Program-made: the position numbers and the translations under genes
Assembly (NCBI RefSeq): GCF_002278075.1
Contig: NZ_CP022989.1
Span: forward strand, 1,736,001 to 1,800,000
Length of the DNA stretch: 64,000 bases
Reading direction: 5' to 3'
Source: Paraburkholderia aromaticivorans
GTDB lineage: Bacteria; Pseudomonadota; Gammaproteobacteria; Burkholderiales; Burkholderiaceae
The notes under the pieces: model-generated
Database searches by the model: none
Told to the model about the DNA's origin: nothing
Seen by the model: the letters and a program-made list of their open reading frames with translations, nothing else
Shown: one piece after another, positions 30,244 to 42,393 of the stretch
Layout: each line of letters starts with the position of its first letter
How positions within the stretch are numbered: the first letter of the stretch is position 1

Positions 30244-31089
30244 TCAACCCTCGTCGTCGACCCTCAAGCGGCCGATCACGCCTTTCGCCTGTCCCACCCG
30301 CTCCACCAGTTCGGGCCCGCGCTTGAGCGCGACGCCGACCGCCAGAATGTCGCCGATCGCCAGATGCGACATGCGCGATGTCATCGGCGAAAACACATCG
30401 TTTTCCTCGACCACGTTCGAGAACAGACAGATCGACGCGACCCGCGCGAGCGGTGAGCTGCCATGCGTGATCGCGATCACTTTCGCGCCACGGGCAAGCG
30501 CCGAACGCGCGGCTTCGATGATGTCGCGGGTGCGGCCGGTATTCGATACCGCGACCACCACGTCGCCGTGTCCGAGCAGCGCCGCCGACATCGAATAGGT
30601 ATGCGGATCGGAGTACGCGACGCTCGGCATGCCGAGCCGGAAAAACTTGTGCTGAATATCCTGCGCGGCAATCCCGGAGCCGCCCGCTCCGTAGAACTCG
30701 ATGCGCGCCGCGTTCGCCAGCAGTTCGACGGCGGCTTCGACGCTATCCGGCGACAGGCTGTTGCGCACCTCGATCAGCGTGCCGATGGTGCGGTCGAAGA
30801 CTTTGGCGATCAGACCGGGCGCGCCCTCGTCCGGCCGCACGTCCCGATAGACGGTCGGCACACCCGACGCAATGCCTTGCGCAAGCCGGATCTTGAACTC
30901 GCGAAACCCCGAAAAGCCGAGCGCATGGCAAAACCGCGCGATGGTTGGCTGGCTCACGCCTGCGCGGGCGGCTACTTCGGTCATCGACAGATCGAGCACT
31001 TCGCGCGGCGCCTCGATCACGTAGTCGGCCAGTTTGCGCTCGGATGGCCGCAACTGGTCGCGCATCTCTTCCACCTGGGACAGCATCAT
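30244..31089 (-). CDS. hexR: HexR-type RpiR-family transcription regulator
   Basis: 281 residues: an N-terminal RpiR helix-turn-helix domain (LRPSERKLADYVI, then TEVAARAGVSQPTIARFCHALGFSG) and a C-terminal SIS sugar-phosphate domain (IEFYGAGGSGIAAQDIQHKFFRLG, VAVSNTGRTRDI, AITHGSSPLA). HexR senses 2-keto-3-deoxy-6-phosphogluconate and represses Entner-Doudoroff genes. It is divergent from edd-eda, and two HexR-like boxes lie between them. The ATG at 31089 or the next one (31086) may start it. Confidence 0.93.
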   Translation of the reverse strand: MMLSQVEEMRDQLRPSERKLADYVIEAPREVLDLSMTEVAARAGVSQPTIARFCHALGFSGFREFKIRLAQGIASGVPTVYRDVRPDEGAPGLIAKVFDRTIGTLIEVRNSLSPDSVEAAVELLANAARIEFYGAGGSGIAAQDIQHKFFRLGMPSVAYSDPHTYSMSAALLGHGDVVVAVSNTGRTRDIIEAARSALARGAKVIAITHGSSPLARVASICLFSNVVEENDVFSPMTSRMSHLAIGDILAVGVALKRGPELVERVGQAKGVIGRLRVDDEG

Positions 31090-31155
31090 TGGAAAACTCG
31101 CACTATGCTGAAGAATGCGTGGACTATATCCGATTGATGGAGGGTGATGGATAGG

Positions 31156-31168
31156 TACAAAAACTACA
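31156..31168. promoter_or_regulatory. HexR-like operator upstream of hexR
   Basis: The reverse strand reads TGTAGTTTTTGTA, matching the TGTAGT-AT-rich-ACTACA type of HexR box in one full half. It lies 67-79 bases before the hexR start. Confidence 0.6.
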
Positions 31169-31285
31169 TTTCGTGCCGTAGGTGTATTCCCTAGGTTATG
31201 GGTGCGGTACGTAGAATCAAGGCGGGTTGGGCCTTTCGGGCCGTTTCTCTATGCGGCAGCGCAGCAGCGTTCGTCGTTGCGATCG

Positions 31286-31301
31286 TGTAGTTTTTCTACT
31301 A
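31286..31301. promoter_or_regulatory. HexR-like operator upstream of edd
   Basis: TGTAGTTTTTCTACTA matches the HexR palindrome TGTAGT-N-ACTACA well. It lies about 90 bases before the edd start. Confidence 0.7.
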
Positions 31302-31389
31302 AGATGGCGTCGTCAACTGATCCGACATCCCCGCGATACCTACCTGGCACAGTGCGCGCCCGCCTCACGCCAGCGACGAAGGAGCTCCG

Positions 31390-33294
31390 ATGGTTTCCCC
31401 GCATTCGCAATTGTTGAAGGTCACGCAACGCGTGGTCGAGCGCAGCAAGCCCACGCGCGAGGCGTATCTGGCCCGCATCGAACAGGCGCAAGGCCGGTTT
31501 CCGGCGCGCGGCGCGCTCTCGTGCGCCAATCTGGCCCACGGTTTCGCCGGGCTCGAAGGCAACGACAAGCTCGTCATCAAGCAGATTCGCGAGCCGAACA
31601 TCGGCATCGTGTCCGCGTACAACGAAATGTTGTCGGCCCACGCGCCGTACAAAAACTACCCGGACATCATCAAACAGGCCGCGCGTGAAAACGGCGGCGT
31701 CGCGCAATTCGCGGGCGGTGTGCCGGCCATGTGCGACGGCGTCACGCAAGGCAACGCGGGCATGGAACTGTCGCTGTTCTCGCGCGAAGTGATCGCGATG
31801 AGCACGGCCGTCGCGCTGACGCACAACATGTTCGACGCGGCGCTGTGCCTCGGCATCTGCGACAAGATCGTGCCGGGCCTGCTGATCGGCGCGCTGCAGT
31901 TCGGCCATCTGCCGACCATCTTCGTGCCGGCCGGCCCGATGGGCAGCGGCCTGTCCAACGACGACAAAGCCAAGACACGCCAGCTATTCGCCACCGGCCA
32001 GTGCGGCCGCGACGCGCTGCTCGAAGCGGAAGCCGCCGCGTATCACAGCCACGGCACCTGCACGTTCTACGGCACGGCCAACAGCAATCAGATGCTGATG
32101 GAACTGATGGGACTGCATCTGCCGAGTTCGGCTTTCGTGCATCCGCATACGCCGCTGCGCGACGCATTGACCGCGCAGGCCGCGCGCCGCGTGCTCGATC
32201 TGACGGTCGAGCGCGGCAACTACACGCCGATCGGCCATGTGATCGACGAGAAGGCGATCGTCAACGGCATCGTCGCCTTGCTGGCGACGGGCGGCTCGAC
32301 CAATCACACGCTGCACCTGGTGGCGATTGCTCGCGCGGCGGGCATCGTGATCGATTGGGACGACTTCGACGCGCTGTCGCAAGCGGTGCCGCTGCTCGCG
32401 AAGATCTATCCGAACGGCAAGGCCGACGTGAACCACTTCCACGCGGCCGGCGGCGTGGCGTTCCTGGTGCGCAATCTGCTGGAAGGCGGCTTGCTGCACG
32501 AGGACGTCAACACGGTCGCGGGCAAGGGTCTCAAGCACTACACCGAAGAGCCGAAGCTGATCGACGGCAAGCTGCAGTGGGTGCCGGGCGCGCAAAACAG
32601 CGAAGACACGGCCGTGCTGCGCGGCATCAAGGAGCCGTTCCAGCCGGACGGCGGCCTGCGTCTGATGCAGGGCAAGCTCGGCCGCGGCGTGATCAAGATT
32701 TCGGCGGTCGCGGCGCAGCATCGCAAGGTGAAGGCACCGGCGATCGTGTTCGATTCGCAGGAAGCCGTGCAGGAAGCGTTCGACAAAGGCGAGCTGAAGC
32801 GCGACTTCATTGCCGTGGTGCGCTTCCAGGGCGCGCGCGCAAACGGCATGCCTGAGCTGCATCGTTTGACGCCGCTGCTCGGTGTGTTGCAGGATCAAGG
32901 TTTCCACGTCGCGCTGGTGACCGACGGCCGTATGTCCGGCGCGTCGGGCAAGGTGCCGGCGGTGATTCACCTGTCGCCGGAAGCGTTGCTGCAAGGGCCG
33001 ATCGGCAAGGTGCGCACGGGCGACATGCTGGTGATCGATGCCGAAGCCGGCGTGCTCGACATCGAGATCGACGCGGCGCAATGGGCCGCGCGGCCGAACG
33101 CCCAGCCGCTGCATCAGGCGGAAAACGAAGTCGGCTTCGGCCGCGAACTGTTCGGTGTGTTCCGCGCGGCGGCGGCGCCGGCGGAGCAGGGTGCGTCGGT
33201 ATTCGGCGCGATGGTGGGCGAGCGTTCGGCGCATCACGGCGAAGCGGCCAAAGCTCACACGGCAAAACACACAAGCACCACTCAAGCCAGCTAA
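31390..33294 (+). CDS. edd: Phosphogluconate dehydratase
   Basis: 634 residues of Edd, the iron-sulfur dehydratase turning 6-phosphogluconate into KDPG. IlvD/Edd family features are visible: [59 protein letters not shown] and [21 protein letters not shown]. The ATG at 31390 has AAGGAG nearby. It is followed by eda and is divergent from hexR. The C-terminal ~25 residues ([18 protein letters not shown]) are variable. Confidence 0.97.
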   Translation: MVSPHSQLLKVTQRVVERSKPTREAYLARIEQAQGRFPARGALSCANLAHGFAGLEGNDKLVIKQIREPNIGIVSAYNEMLSAHAPYKNYPDIIKQAARENGGVAQFAGGVPAMCDGVTQGNAGMELSLFSREVIAMSTAVALTHNMFDAALCLGICDKIVPGLLIGALQFGHLPTIFVPAGPMGSGLSNDDKAKTRQLFATGQCGRDALLEAEAAAYHSHGTCTFYGTANSNQMLMELMGLHLPSSAFVHPHTPLRDALTAQAARRVLDLTVERGNYTPIGHVIDEKAIVNGIVALLATGGSTNHTLHLVAIARAAGIVIDWDDFDALSQAVPLLAKIYPNGKADVNHFHAAGGVAFLVRNLLEGGLLHEDVNTVAGKGLKHYTEEPKLIDGKLQWVPGAQNSEDTAVLRGIKEPFQPDGGLRLMQGKLGRGVIKISAVAAQHRKVKAPAIVFDSQEAVQEAFDKGELKRDFIAVVRFQGARANGMPELHRLTPLLGVLQDQGFHVALVTDGRMSGASGKVPAVIHLSPEALLQGPIGKVRTGDMLVIDAEAGVLDIEIDAAQWAARPNAQPLHQAENEVGFGRELFGVFRAAAAPAEQGASVFGAMVGERSAHHGEAAKAHTAKHTSTTQAS

Positions 33295-33319
33295 GCGCTG
33301 CAGAACAAGGAGTCTGACT

Positions 33320-33961
33320 ATGACGTCGAAAACAGTAAGCGATATCGTGCGCCTCGGCCCGGTGATTCCGGTGCTCGCGTTCGACTCGGTCGAACAGGGT
33401 GAACAGGTGTCGCGGGCGCTGCATGCGGGCGGCGTGAAGGTGCTGGAAATCACCTTGCGCACGGCGGCCGGGCTGGAAGCGATTGAACGCGCGAGCCAAC
33501 TGGCGGAAGACATCGTGGTCGGCGTCGGCACGATCACGAAACCCGAGCACTGCGCTCAGGCTAAAAAGGCGGGCGCGCAGTTCGGCGTCTCGCCGGGCCT
33601 GACCAGAGACATGCACAAGGCCGCACAGGACGCGGGCTTGCCGCTGCTGCCGGGCGTGATGACGCCGACCGACATCATCACGGCGCTCGAACTCGGCTAC
33701 GAGATCGTGAAGTTTTTCCCGGCCCAGCAGGCGGGCGGCGTGCCGATGCTGCAAGCTTTTTACGGCCCGTTTCCGAATCTGAAATTCTGCCCGACCGGTG
33801 GTATCACGGCCGAGTCGGCTTCGACTTTCCTGTCGCTGCCGAACGTCGTGTGCGTCGGCGGTTCGTGGCTCACGCCGAAAGCGGCGCTCGCTGCGCACAA
33901 TTGGGAAGAGGTCACGCGTCTGGCGCGCGCCGCGAGCCAGTTGGCCGCGCCCGCCCACTGA
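33320..33961 (+). CDS. eda: KDPG/KHG aldolase
   Basis: 213 residues of Eda, the class I aldolase splitting KDPG into pyruvate and glyceraldehyde-3-phosphate. Conserved VIPVLAFDS, EITLRT, GVGTITKPEH, the Schiff-base lysine in EIVKFFPAQQAGG and KFCPTGGI are present. ATG 33320 has AAGGAG upstream. It lies 25 bases behind edd in one operon. Confidence 0.97.
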   Translation: MTSKTVSDIVRLGPVIPVLAFDSVEQGEQVSRALHAGGVKVLEITLRTAAGLEAIERASQLAEDIVVGVGTITKPEHCAQAKKAGAQFGVSPGLTRDMHKAAQDAGLPLLPGVMTPTDIITALELGYEIVKFFPAQQAGGVPMLQAFYGPFPNLKFCPTGGITAESASTFLSLPNVVCVGGSWLTPKAALAAHNWEEVTRLARAASQLAAPAH

Positions 33962-33996
33962 GTTGAAACGGCGCGCACTTTAAGCCGTTATCGGGG

Positions 33997-34066
33997 CACA
34001 TGCGAAGGAGCCTCGTCGATGCAGCCACTTGAGCTGTCGCGGCGAGGCTCCTTTTCGACATGTGCA
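33997..34066 (+). terminator. Long hairpin terminator after eda
   Basis: AAGGAGCCTCG (34005-34015) pairs perfectly with CGAGGCTCCTT (34043-34053), followed by TTTT. Outside, GCACATG and CATGTGC extend it imperfectly. The loop contains AGC/GCT pairing. Confidence 0.7.
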
Positions 34067-34214
34067 CGCAAGCGCTGCCCGTTGTCAGGCAACACACAGT
34101 AGAATTCAGCGTCCGCGCGGTCAGCCCGGTTTCAAGGCGCCGCGCAGGTCGCCGTGAGACAAGGTGCCGGCCGTCGTTCCGTACTCAGAATCAATAACGC
34201 AAAGGAGGAGCTTC

Positions 34215-35588
34215 ATGGAAGCTGTCCACGGCAGCACGCTGCTAGTCTTCGCGGTGATCGCCATCGCATTGCTGATCCTGCTGATCACGCGCTACAAGGT
34301 TTACCCGTTCCTCGTTCTGATTATCGTGTCGCTGCTGCTGGGTCTCGCGTCCGGCATGCCGATGGCGACCATCGTCAAGTCGTTCGAAACGGGTAACGGC
34401 AATACGCTCGGGCACATCGCCGTCGTGGTCGGTCTGGGCACCATGCTCGGCAAGATGATGGCCGAATCCGGCGGCGCCGAGCGCATCGCCACCACGTTGA
34501 TCAACTTCTTCGGCGAGAAGAACATCCACTGGGCGATGATGATCGTGGCGATCATCGTCGGCTTGCCGGTGTTCTTCGAAGTCGGTTTCGTGCTGTTGAT
34601 TCCGATCGCGTTCAACGTCGCCAAGCGCACCAACAAGTCGCTGCTGCTGGTCGGCTTGCCGATGGTGGCGGGCCTGTCCGTCGTGCACGGGCTGCTTCCG
34701 CCGCATCCGGCCGCGATGCTCGCGGTGCAGGCGTATCACGCGGATATCGGCAGAACCATCGCCTATGGGCTGATCGTCGGGGTGCCGACTGCGATCGTCG
34801 CCGGCCCGCTGTTCGCGTTGCTGATCAGCCGCTATATCAAGCTGCCGAAAGACAACGCGCTCGCCGCGCAATTTCTCGGTCACGATGAGGCAGCCAAAAA
34901 CGCCGCGCCGAAGCGCGAACTGCCGAGCTTCGGCGTCACGCTGCTCACGATCCTGCTGCCGGTGATCCTGATGCTGGTGGGAAGCTGGGCCGATCTGATC
35001 TCCACGCCGAAAACCTTGCCGAACGATTTGCTGCGCTTTGTCGGCAACTCGGACGTCGCGCTGCTGATCGCGGTGCTGGTGAGCTTCTGGACCTTCGGTG
35101 CGAGCCGCGGTTTCAATCGTGAGCAGATCCAGAAGTTCTGCGGCGACTGTCTCGCGCCGATCGCGGGCATTACGCTGATCGTCGGCGCGGGGGGCGGTTT
35201 TGGGCGCGTGCTGATGGATAGCGGCATTTCGAAGGAAATCGTCAATGTGGCAACCGCCATGCATCTGTCGCCGCTGTTGTTCGGCTGGCTGGTGGCCGCC
35301 TTGATTCGTCTGGCCACGGGTTCGGCGACCGTCGCGATGACCACGGCGTGCGGCATCGTTGCCCCGATCGCTTCGGCTAGCGGCGTGCATGTCGAGCCGG
35401 AACTGCTGGTGCTGGCCACGGGTTCGGGTTCGCTGATCTTTTCGCACGTGAACGACGGCGGCTTCTGGCTGATCAAGGAATACTTCGGGATGACGGTGGG
35501 GCAAACCTTCAAGACATGGTCGCTGCTCGAAACCATCATCTCGCTGATGGGCTTGGGTTTGACCTTCGCACTCGCGACGGTCGTGTAA
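34215..35588 (+). CDS. gntP: Gluconate permease (GntP family)
   Basis: 457 residues with about 12-14 membrane helices of the GntP gluconate:H+ symporter family. Family stretches include GHIAVVVGLGTMLGKMMAESGG, PVFFEVGFVLLIPIAF and LPPHPAAMLAVQAYHADIG. ATG 34215 follows AAAGGAGGAG, excluding the 17-residue upstream extension. gntK follows 10 bases later, so import and phosphorylation are coupled, feeding edd-eda. Confidence 0.95.
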   Translation: MEAVHGSTLLVFAVIAIALLILLITRYKVYPFLVLIIVSLLLGLASGMPMATIVKSFETGNGNTLGHIAVVVGLGTMLGKMMAESGGAERIATTLINFFGEKNIHWAMMIVAIIVGLPVFFEVGFVLLIPIAFNVAKRTNKSLLLVGLPMVAGLSVVHGLLPPHPAAMLAVQAYHADIGRTIAYGLIVGVPTAIVAGPLFALLISRYIKLPKDNALAAQFLGHDEAAKNAAPKRELPSFGVTLLTILLPVILMLVGSWADLISTPKTLPNDLLRFVGNSDVALLIAVLVSFWTFGASRGFNREQIQKFCGDCLAPIAGITLIVGAGGGFGRVLMDSGISKEIVNVATAMHLSPLLFGWLVAALIRLATGSATVAMTTACGIVAPIASASGVHVEPELLVLATGSGSLIFSHVNDGGFWLIKEYFGMTVGQTFKTWSLLETIISLMGLGLTFALATVV

Positions 35589-35598
35589 GGAGTTTCTG

Positions 35599-36096
35599 AT
35601 GATTTTGATCGCAATGGGCGTGTCGGGCGCCGGCAAGACGAGAATTGGCGAAATGCTGGCGGAGCGCCTGCACTGCGCGTTCACCGACGGCGACGCGTTT
35701 CACAGCGCCGCCAACAAAGAGAAGATGCACCACGGCATTCCGCTGACGGACGAAGACCGTTGGCCGTGGCTGAACACGATCCGCGCCGCGATCGAGGAAA
35801 AGCAGAGAGCAGGCGAGACGGCGGTGTTCACGTGCTCGTCGCTGAAACGCTCGTATCGCGACATTCTCCGCGACGGCGACAAGGACGTGTGCTTCGTCTA
35901 CCTCAAGGGTTCGCGTGAAGTGCTGGAGGAGCGTTTGACCACGCGCACGGGCCATTTCTTCGACCCGTCGCTGCTGCAAAGCCAGCTCGATACGCTCGAA
36001 GAACCGGGCGCCGATGAGGCGATCACAGTGAGCATCGAACTGTCGCCGGAAGAGATCGTCGAGAGCGTGTTGGTCCAGGTCGAAGCGCGGAAGTGA
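35599..36096 (+). CDS. gntK: Gluconokinase
   Basis: 165 residues of the small shikimate-kinase-like gluconokinase. The P-loop is MGVSGAGKTRIGE, followed by DGDAFHSAANKEKMHHGIPLTDEDRWPWL and TCSSLKRSYRDILR. It phosphorylates gluconate to 6-phosphogluconate, the substrate of Edd. It lies ten bases behind gntP. Confidence 0.97.
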   Translation: MILIAMGVSGAGKTRIGEMLAERLHCAFTDGDAFHSAANKEKMHHGIPLTDEDRWPWLNTIRAAIEEKQRAGETAVFTCSSLKRSYRDILRDGDKDVCFVYLKGSREVLEERLTTRTGHFFDPSLLQSQLDTLEEPGADEAITVSIELSPEEIVESVLVQVEARK

Positions 36097-36118
36097 GTTG
36101 GGCTGGTTGCTGCAGATG

Positions 36119-36149
36119 AAAAAAACCGCTCCGATGGAGCGGTTTTTTT
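36119..36149. terminator. Bidirectional intrinsic terminator between gntK and purB
   Basis: AAAAACCGCTCC-GAT-GGAGCGGTTTTT, a perfect 12-bp stem with T-runs on both strands. Confidence 0.95.
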
Positions 36150-36187
36150 ATGCGTCGCCTAACGAGGTGTGAAGCGGTTGAAGCGGA

Positions 36188-38447
<2,260 letters not shown>

Positions 38448-38736
38448 GGCGGGAAGGGGCGTTGTTGATAGTGGCGTTGCGTGGCTGCGGCGTGCTGCGG
38501 TTCGAAACGGTGCCCGGCGGTCTTGCTCGCGGCGGCGTCGTTCAAGGCGCTGTGATTGCCGCGTCCGATCGCGGTGCCTCGCATCGCCCGAGGCAAGATA
38601 TAGACTGACCGCGCCATGGCCTATCGGCGTAATCCGATTTTGCGGGCGGGCATGCCCGGATCGCGCTGCGTCGCAACGGTCCGCTTCGCGACAGCAACTA
38701 GAATGCTGACTTTCCCTCCGCTGGTGGCAGGCCCGT

Positions 38737-39693
38737 ATGGAACTGAAATGGCTCGAAGACTTCGTTTCGCTGGCGGAAACACGTAGTTTCAGCCGTTCCG
38801 CCGAGTTGCGGCACGTGACGCAGCCGGCATTCTCGCGGCGGATTCAGGCGCTCGAAGCGTGGCTCGGCACGGAACTGATCGACCGTTCGGTTTACCCGAC
38901 ACGGCTGACGGCGGCCGGCCAGGTGTTCAACGAACAGGCGCTCGCGATGCTGTCGCAGTTCCACGAGGCCCGTGCGCTGCTGCGCGGCCATACGGCGACG
39001 CCGCAGGCGACCATCGAGTTCGCGGTCCCGCACACGCTGTCGCTGACTTACTTTCCGCGCTGGCTGCAGCGTATCGAGGCGCAGATGGGCCCGATCCACA
39101 CCCGCCTGCGCGCGTTGAACGTGCACGATGCGGCGCTGTCGCTGGTGGAAGGCGGCTGCGATCTGATGATGGGCTATCACCATCCGAGCCATCCGGTCGC
39201 GCTCGATCCAGGCCGCTACGACATGCTGACGCTCGGCATCGAGCCGATCAGTCCGTTCTCGGCCCCCGGCCGCGCCGGCCGGCCGCGTCATACACTGCCG
39301 GGCACCGCGGAGGCGCCCACGCCGTATCTGTCCTATACGCCGAACGCCTATCTGGGCCGCATGACCGAAGTGATCCTGGCCAACGCGCCGGAGCGTCTGT
39401 ATCTCGACCGGCTCTATGAAACCGACATGGCCGAAGGACTCAAGGCGATGGCGCTGGCCGGCCACGGCATCGCTTTCCTGCCGCACAGCGCGGTGGAAGA
39501 CGCGGTCGCCGACGGCAAGCTGATCCGTCTCGACCGCGCCTCCCGCGGCACACCCGAGGGCCAGCTCACGCTGACCATGGAAATTCGCCTGTATCGCGAC
39601 AAGCTCGCGGCGAAGAGCGACGATGCGCGACAGATACTCGTGCGTCAATTGTGGGACGTGGTGGCGGACGAACTGACGCAGGGTGCGGCCTGA
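38737..39693 (+). CDS. LysR-family transcription regulator
   Basis: 318 residues: N-terminal winged helix (WLEDFVSLAETRSFSRSAELRHVTQPAFSRRIQALEAWLG) and a C-terminal periplasmic-binding-like effector domain (ALNVHDAALSLVEGGCDLMMGYHH, GHGIAFLPHSAV). It reads toward gdhA, about 140 bases upstream of it, and is a plausible regulator of gdhA or the glt genes. Target and effector are unknown. Confidence 0.9.
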   Translation: MELKWLEDFVSLAETRSFSRSAELRHVTQPAFSRRIQALEAWLGTELIDRSVYPTRLTAAGQVFNEQALAMLSQFHEARALLRGHTATPQATIEFAVPHTLSLTYFPRWLQRIEAQMGPIHTRLRALNVHDAALSLVEGGCDLMMGYHHPSHPVALDPGRYDMLTLGIEPISPFSAPGRAGRPRHTLPGTAEAPTPYLSYTPNAYLGRMTEVILANAPERLYLDRLYETDMAEGLKAMALAGHGIAFLPHSAVEDAVADGKLIRLDRASRGTPEGQLTLTMEIRLYRDKLAAKSDDARQILVRQLWDVVADELTQGAA

Positions 39694-39735
39694 AATCCTG
39701 CCCCGTTACGACATGAAATAACGGCTTCTTGATGG

Positions 39736-39754
39736 TTATGCAAAAAAAACATAA
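39736..39754. promoter_or_regulatory. Interrupted palindrome upstream of gdhA
   Basis: TTATG and CATAA surround nine bases that are almost all A. It resembles the T-N11-A boxes bound by LysR regulators, and a LysR gene lies just upstream. It is 78-96 bases before the gdhA start. Confidence 0.5.
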
Positions 39755-39831
39755 TCGGATAAGGAAACGGCATTGGATTTCAAAACGGCGTTTTTCGACA
39801 ATGCTGTCATTCGATCAACGCCGGAGCGTTC

Positions 39832-41154
39832 ATGTCATCCCAGCAACAGGCAGCACAACTCGCACAATCCGCAGCAACGTTGCAGTCGGTTCCTTCCTAC
39901 CTGAATAAAGACGATCTCGGCCCGTGGGGCAACTACCTGCGCCAGGTCGATCGCGTCGCGCCGTACCTCGGCTCCCTGTCCCGCTGGCTCGAAACCCTGA
40001 AGCGCCCGAAGCGCATTCTGATCGTCGACGTGCCTATCGAACTCGATAACGGCACGGTCGCCCACTTCGAAGGCTATCGCGTGCAGCACAACGTGTCGCG
40101 CGGTCCGGGCAAGGGCGGCGTGCGTTACCACCAGGACGTGACGTTGTCGGAAGTGATGGCCTTGTCGGCGTGGATGTCGGTGAAGAATGCTGCGGTGAAC
40201 GTGCCGTACGGCGGCGCCAAAGGCGGCATCCGTGTCGATCCGCGCACCTTGTCGCGCGGCGAGCTCGAGCGCGTGACGCGCCGCTACACCAGCGAAATCG
40301 GCATCATCATCGGACCGAATACCGACATTCCCGCGCCGGACGTGAACACGAACGAGCAGATCATGGCGTGGATGATGGACACGTACTCGATGAACCAGGG
40401 CCAAACGGCCACCGGCGTCGTGACGGGCAAGCCGATCACGCTGGGCGGCTCGCTCGGCCGCCGCGAGGCGACCGGCCGCGGCGTGTTCGTGGTGGCCTCG
40501 GAAGCCGCACGCCGTATCGGTGTGGACATCGAAGGCGCGCGCATCGCGGTGCAGGGCTTCGGCAACGTGGGCGGGATCGCGGCGCGTCTGTTCCAGGAAG
40601 CGGGTTCGAAACTGGTCGCGGTGCAGGATCACACTGGCTCGCTGTACAAATCGACGGGTATCGACGCGGTCGCACTGCTCGACTACGTGGCCAAGCACGG
40701 CGGCGTGGGCGGTTTCCCGGAAGCGGACGCCGTGTCGAACGAAGAATTCTGGACCGCCGAATCGGACATTCTGATCCCGGCCGCGCTGGAAAATCAGATC
40801 ACCGAAAAGAACGCGGCGAAGATCAAGACGAAGATCGTCGTGGAAGGCGCCAACGGCCCGACCACCACGGCGGCGGACGACATCCTGCACGATCGCGGCA
40901 TCCTCGTGATTCCGGACGTGGTGGCCAATGCCGGCGGCGTGACCGTGTCGTACTTCGAATGGGTGCAGGACTTCTCGAGCTTCTTCTGGACGGAAGACGA
41001 GATCAACCAGCGTCTGGAGCGTGTGATGCGCGAAGCGTTCGCTGCGGTGTGGCAGGTTTCGAGCGAGCAAAAGGTGTCCGTGCGGACCGCGGCGTTTATC
41101 GTCGCGTGTAAGCGGATTCTGGAAGCGCGCGAACTGCGCGGCCTGTATCCCTGA
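39832..41154 (+). CDS. gdhA: Glutamate dehydrogenase
   Basis: 440 residues of the Glu/Leu/Phe/Val dehydrogenase family. Catalytic and cofactor motifs: [27 protein letters not shown] and the Rossmann [12 protein letters not shown]. It interconverts 2-oxoglutarate and glutamate. The N-terminal [18 protein letters not shown] is a variable extension. It precedes the glutamate ABC transporter genes, with a large hairpin between. Confidence 0.95.
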   Translation: MSSQQQAAQLAQSAATLQSVPSYLNKDDLGPWGNYLRQVDRVAPYLGSLSRWLETLKRPKRILIVDVPIELDNGTVAHFEGYRVQHNVSRGPGKGGVRYHQDVTLSEVMALSAWMSVKNAAVNVPYGGAKGGIRVDPRTLSRGELERVTRRYTSEIGIIIGPNTDIPAPDVNTNEQIMAWMMDTYSMNQGQTATGVVTGKPITLGGSLGRREATGRGVFVVASEAARRIGVDIEGARIAVQGFGNVGGIAARLFQEAGSKLVAVQDHTGSLYKSTGIDAVALLDYVAKHGGVGGFPEADAVSNEEFWTAESDILIPAALENQITEKNAAKIKTKIVVEGANGPTTTAADDILHDRGILVIPDVVANAGGVTVSYFEWVQDFSSFFWTEDEINQRLERVMREAFAAVWQVSSEQKVSVRTAAFIVACKRILEARELRGLYP

Positions 41155-41244
41155 TTTTTCCGTGTCAAACGGCGGCTCCGCTATCGCACGGGTCCGCCGC
41201 TCATCCTCGCTTCAACGCGGTCCACAAGACGGCGTGTCTGGCCC

Positions 41245-41275
41245 GGCGGGCGGCATCGATACGATGCCGCCCGCC
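41245..41275. terminator. Perfect 14-bp hairpin after gdhA
   Basis: GGCGGGCGGCATCG and CGATGCCGCCCGCC pair around ATA. Very stable, but no T-tract; likely the gdhA mRNA end. Confidence 0.55.
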
Positions 41276-41417
41276 TTCGCATAGGCGGAAAGGTTGACCG
41301 ACCGGCCGAAGCGCCGCGAAGCGTTAGCGGCGGCCACGCAACAACATGGTTTATAGCGATACTTTCAGAATAATTACTTTGCTAAACTGGCGCCGGTTCT
41401 TGCCAAGGAGATCAAAA

Positions 41418-42311
41418 ATGAAGGTTAAAAAAGCTGCGCTGCTGCTCGCGACTCTCGGACTGTTTACGGTTGGCGCGCACGCGCAAGACGCCGGTACGCT
41501 GAAGAAGATCAAGGACACGGGCGTGATTTCGCTGGGTCATCGCGAATCGTCGATCCCGTTTTCGTATTACGACGACAAGCAGAACGTTATCGGCTACTCG
41601 CAGGAATTCGCCCTGAAAGTGGTGGAGGCGGTGAAGCAGAAGCTGAACATGCCGAACCTGAAGGTGAAGCTCACGCCGGTCACGTCGCAAAACCGTATTC
41701 CGCTGGTGCAGAACGGCACCGTCGACATGGAATGCGGCTCGACCACCAACAATGCTGAACGTCAGCAGCAGGTCGCCTTCTCGAACACGATCTTCGTGAT
41801 CGGCACGCGCCTCATGACCAAGAAAGACTCCGGCATCAAGGACTGGGCCGACCTGAAGGGCAAGACGGTCGTCACGACCGCCGGCACCACCTCCGAGCGC
41901 CTGCTTCGCAAGATGAACCAGGACAAGAGCATGGGCATGAACATCATCAGCGCGAAGGACCACGGCGAGTCGTTCCTGACGCTGTCCACGGGCCGCGCCG
42001 CTGCCTTCATGATGGACGACGCGCTGCTCGCCGGCGAACGCGCGAAGTCGAACAATCCGGGCGATTTCGTGATCGTCGGCGCGCCGCAATCGCATGAAGC
42101 GTACGGCTGCATGATTCGCAAGAACGATCCGGAATTCAAGAAGGTGGTCGACGAAGCGATCGCGAAGGTCGAAACCTCGGGCGAAGCCGATCAGATCTAC
42201 AAGAAGTGGTTCGAAACGCCGATTCCGCCGAAGGGCCTGAACCTGAACTTCCCGGAAAGCGACGACATCAAGGCGCTCTACAAGAGCCCGAATGACAAGG
42301 CAATCGATTAA
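41418..42311 (+). CDS. gltI: Glutamate/aspartate periplasmic binding protein
   Basis: 297 residues with signal peptide MKVKKAALLLATLGLFTVGAHAQ. It is of the family-3 solute-binding type: TGVISLGHRESSIPFSYYDD and MECGSTTNNAERQQQVAFS. ATG 41418 has AAGGAG. It binds glutamate and aspartate and feeds gltJKL. An intrinsic terminator follows, before gltJ, so the binding protein is probably made in excess. Confidence 0.95.
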   Translation: MKVKKAALLLATLGLFTVGAHAQDAGTLKKIKDTGVISLGHRESSIPFSYYDDKQNVIGYSQEFALKVVEAVKQKLNMPNLKVKLTPVTSQNRIPLVQNGTVDMECGSTTNNAERQQQVAFSNTIFVIGTRLMTKKDSGIKDWADLKGKTVVTTAGTTSERLLRKMNQDKSMGMNIISAKDHGESFLTLSTGRAAAFMMDDALLAGERAKSNNPGDFVIVGAPQSHEAYGCMIRKNDPEFKKVVDEAIAKVETSGEADQIYKKWFETPIPPKGLNLNFPESDDIKALYKSPNDKAID

Positions 42312-42340
42312 ACCTTAGCTGTTTTTTTGAAACGCTGAAC

Positions 42341-42378
42341 GAAACGGAAGGGGCCACGCGCTTCTTCCGTTTCTTTTT
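42341..42378 (+). terminator. Intrinsic terminator between gltI and gltJ
   Basis: GAAACGGAAG and CTTCCGTTTC pair around 13 bases, followed by TTTTT. It lies 30 bases after gltI and ends just before the gltJ ribosome binding site, fitting partial termination. Confidence 0.75.
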
Positions 42379-42393
42379 GCTGGAGTCTTGGTC

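Noticed and set aside
41392..41410. Sigma-54 promoter before gltI
   Set aside because: TGGC and TTGC are present, but the GG to GC distance is 11 bases; sigma-54 needs 10.
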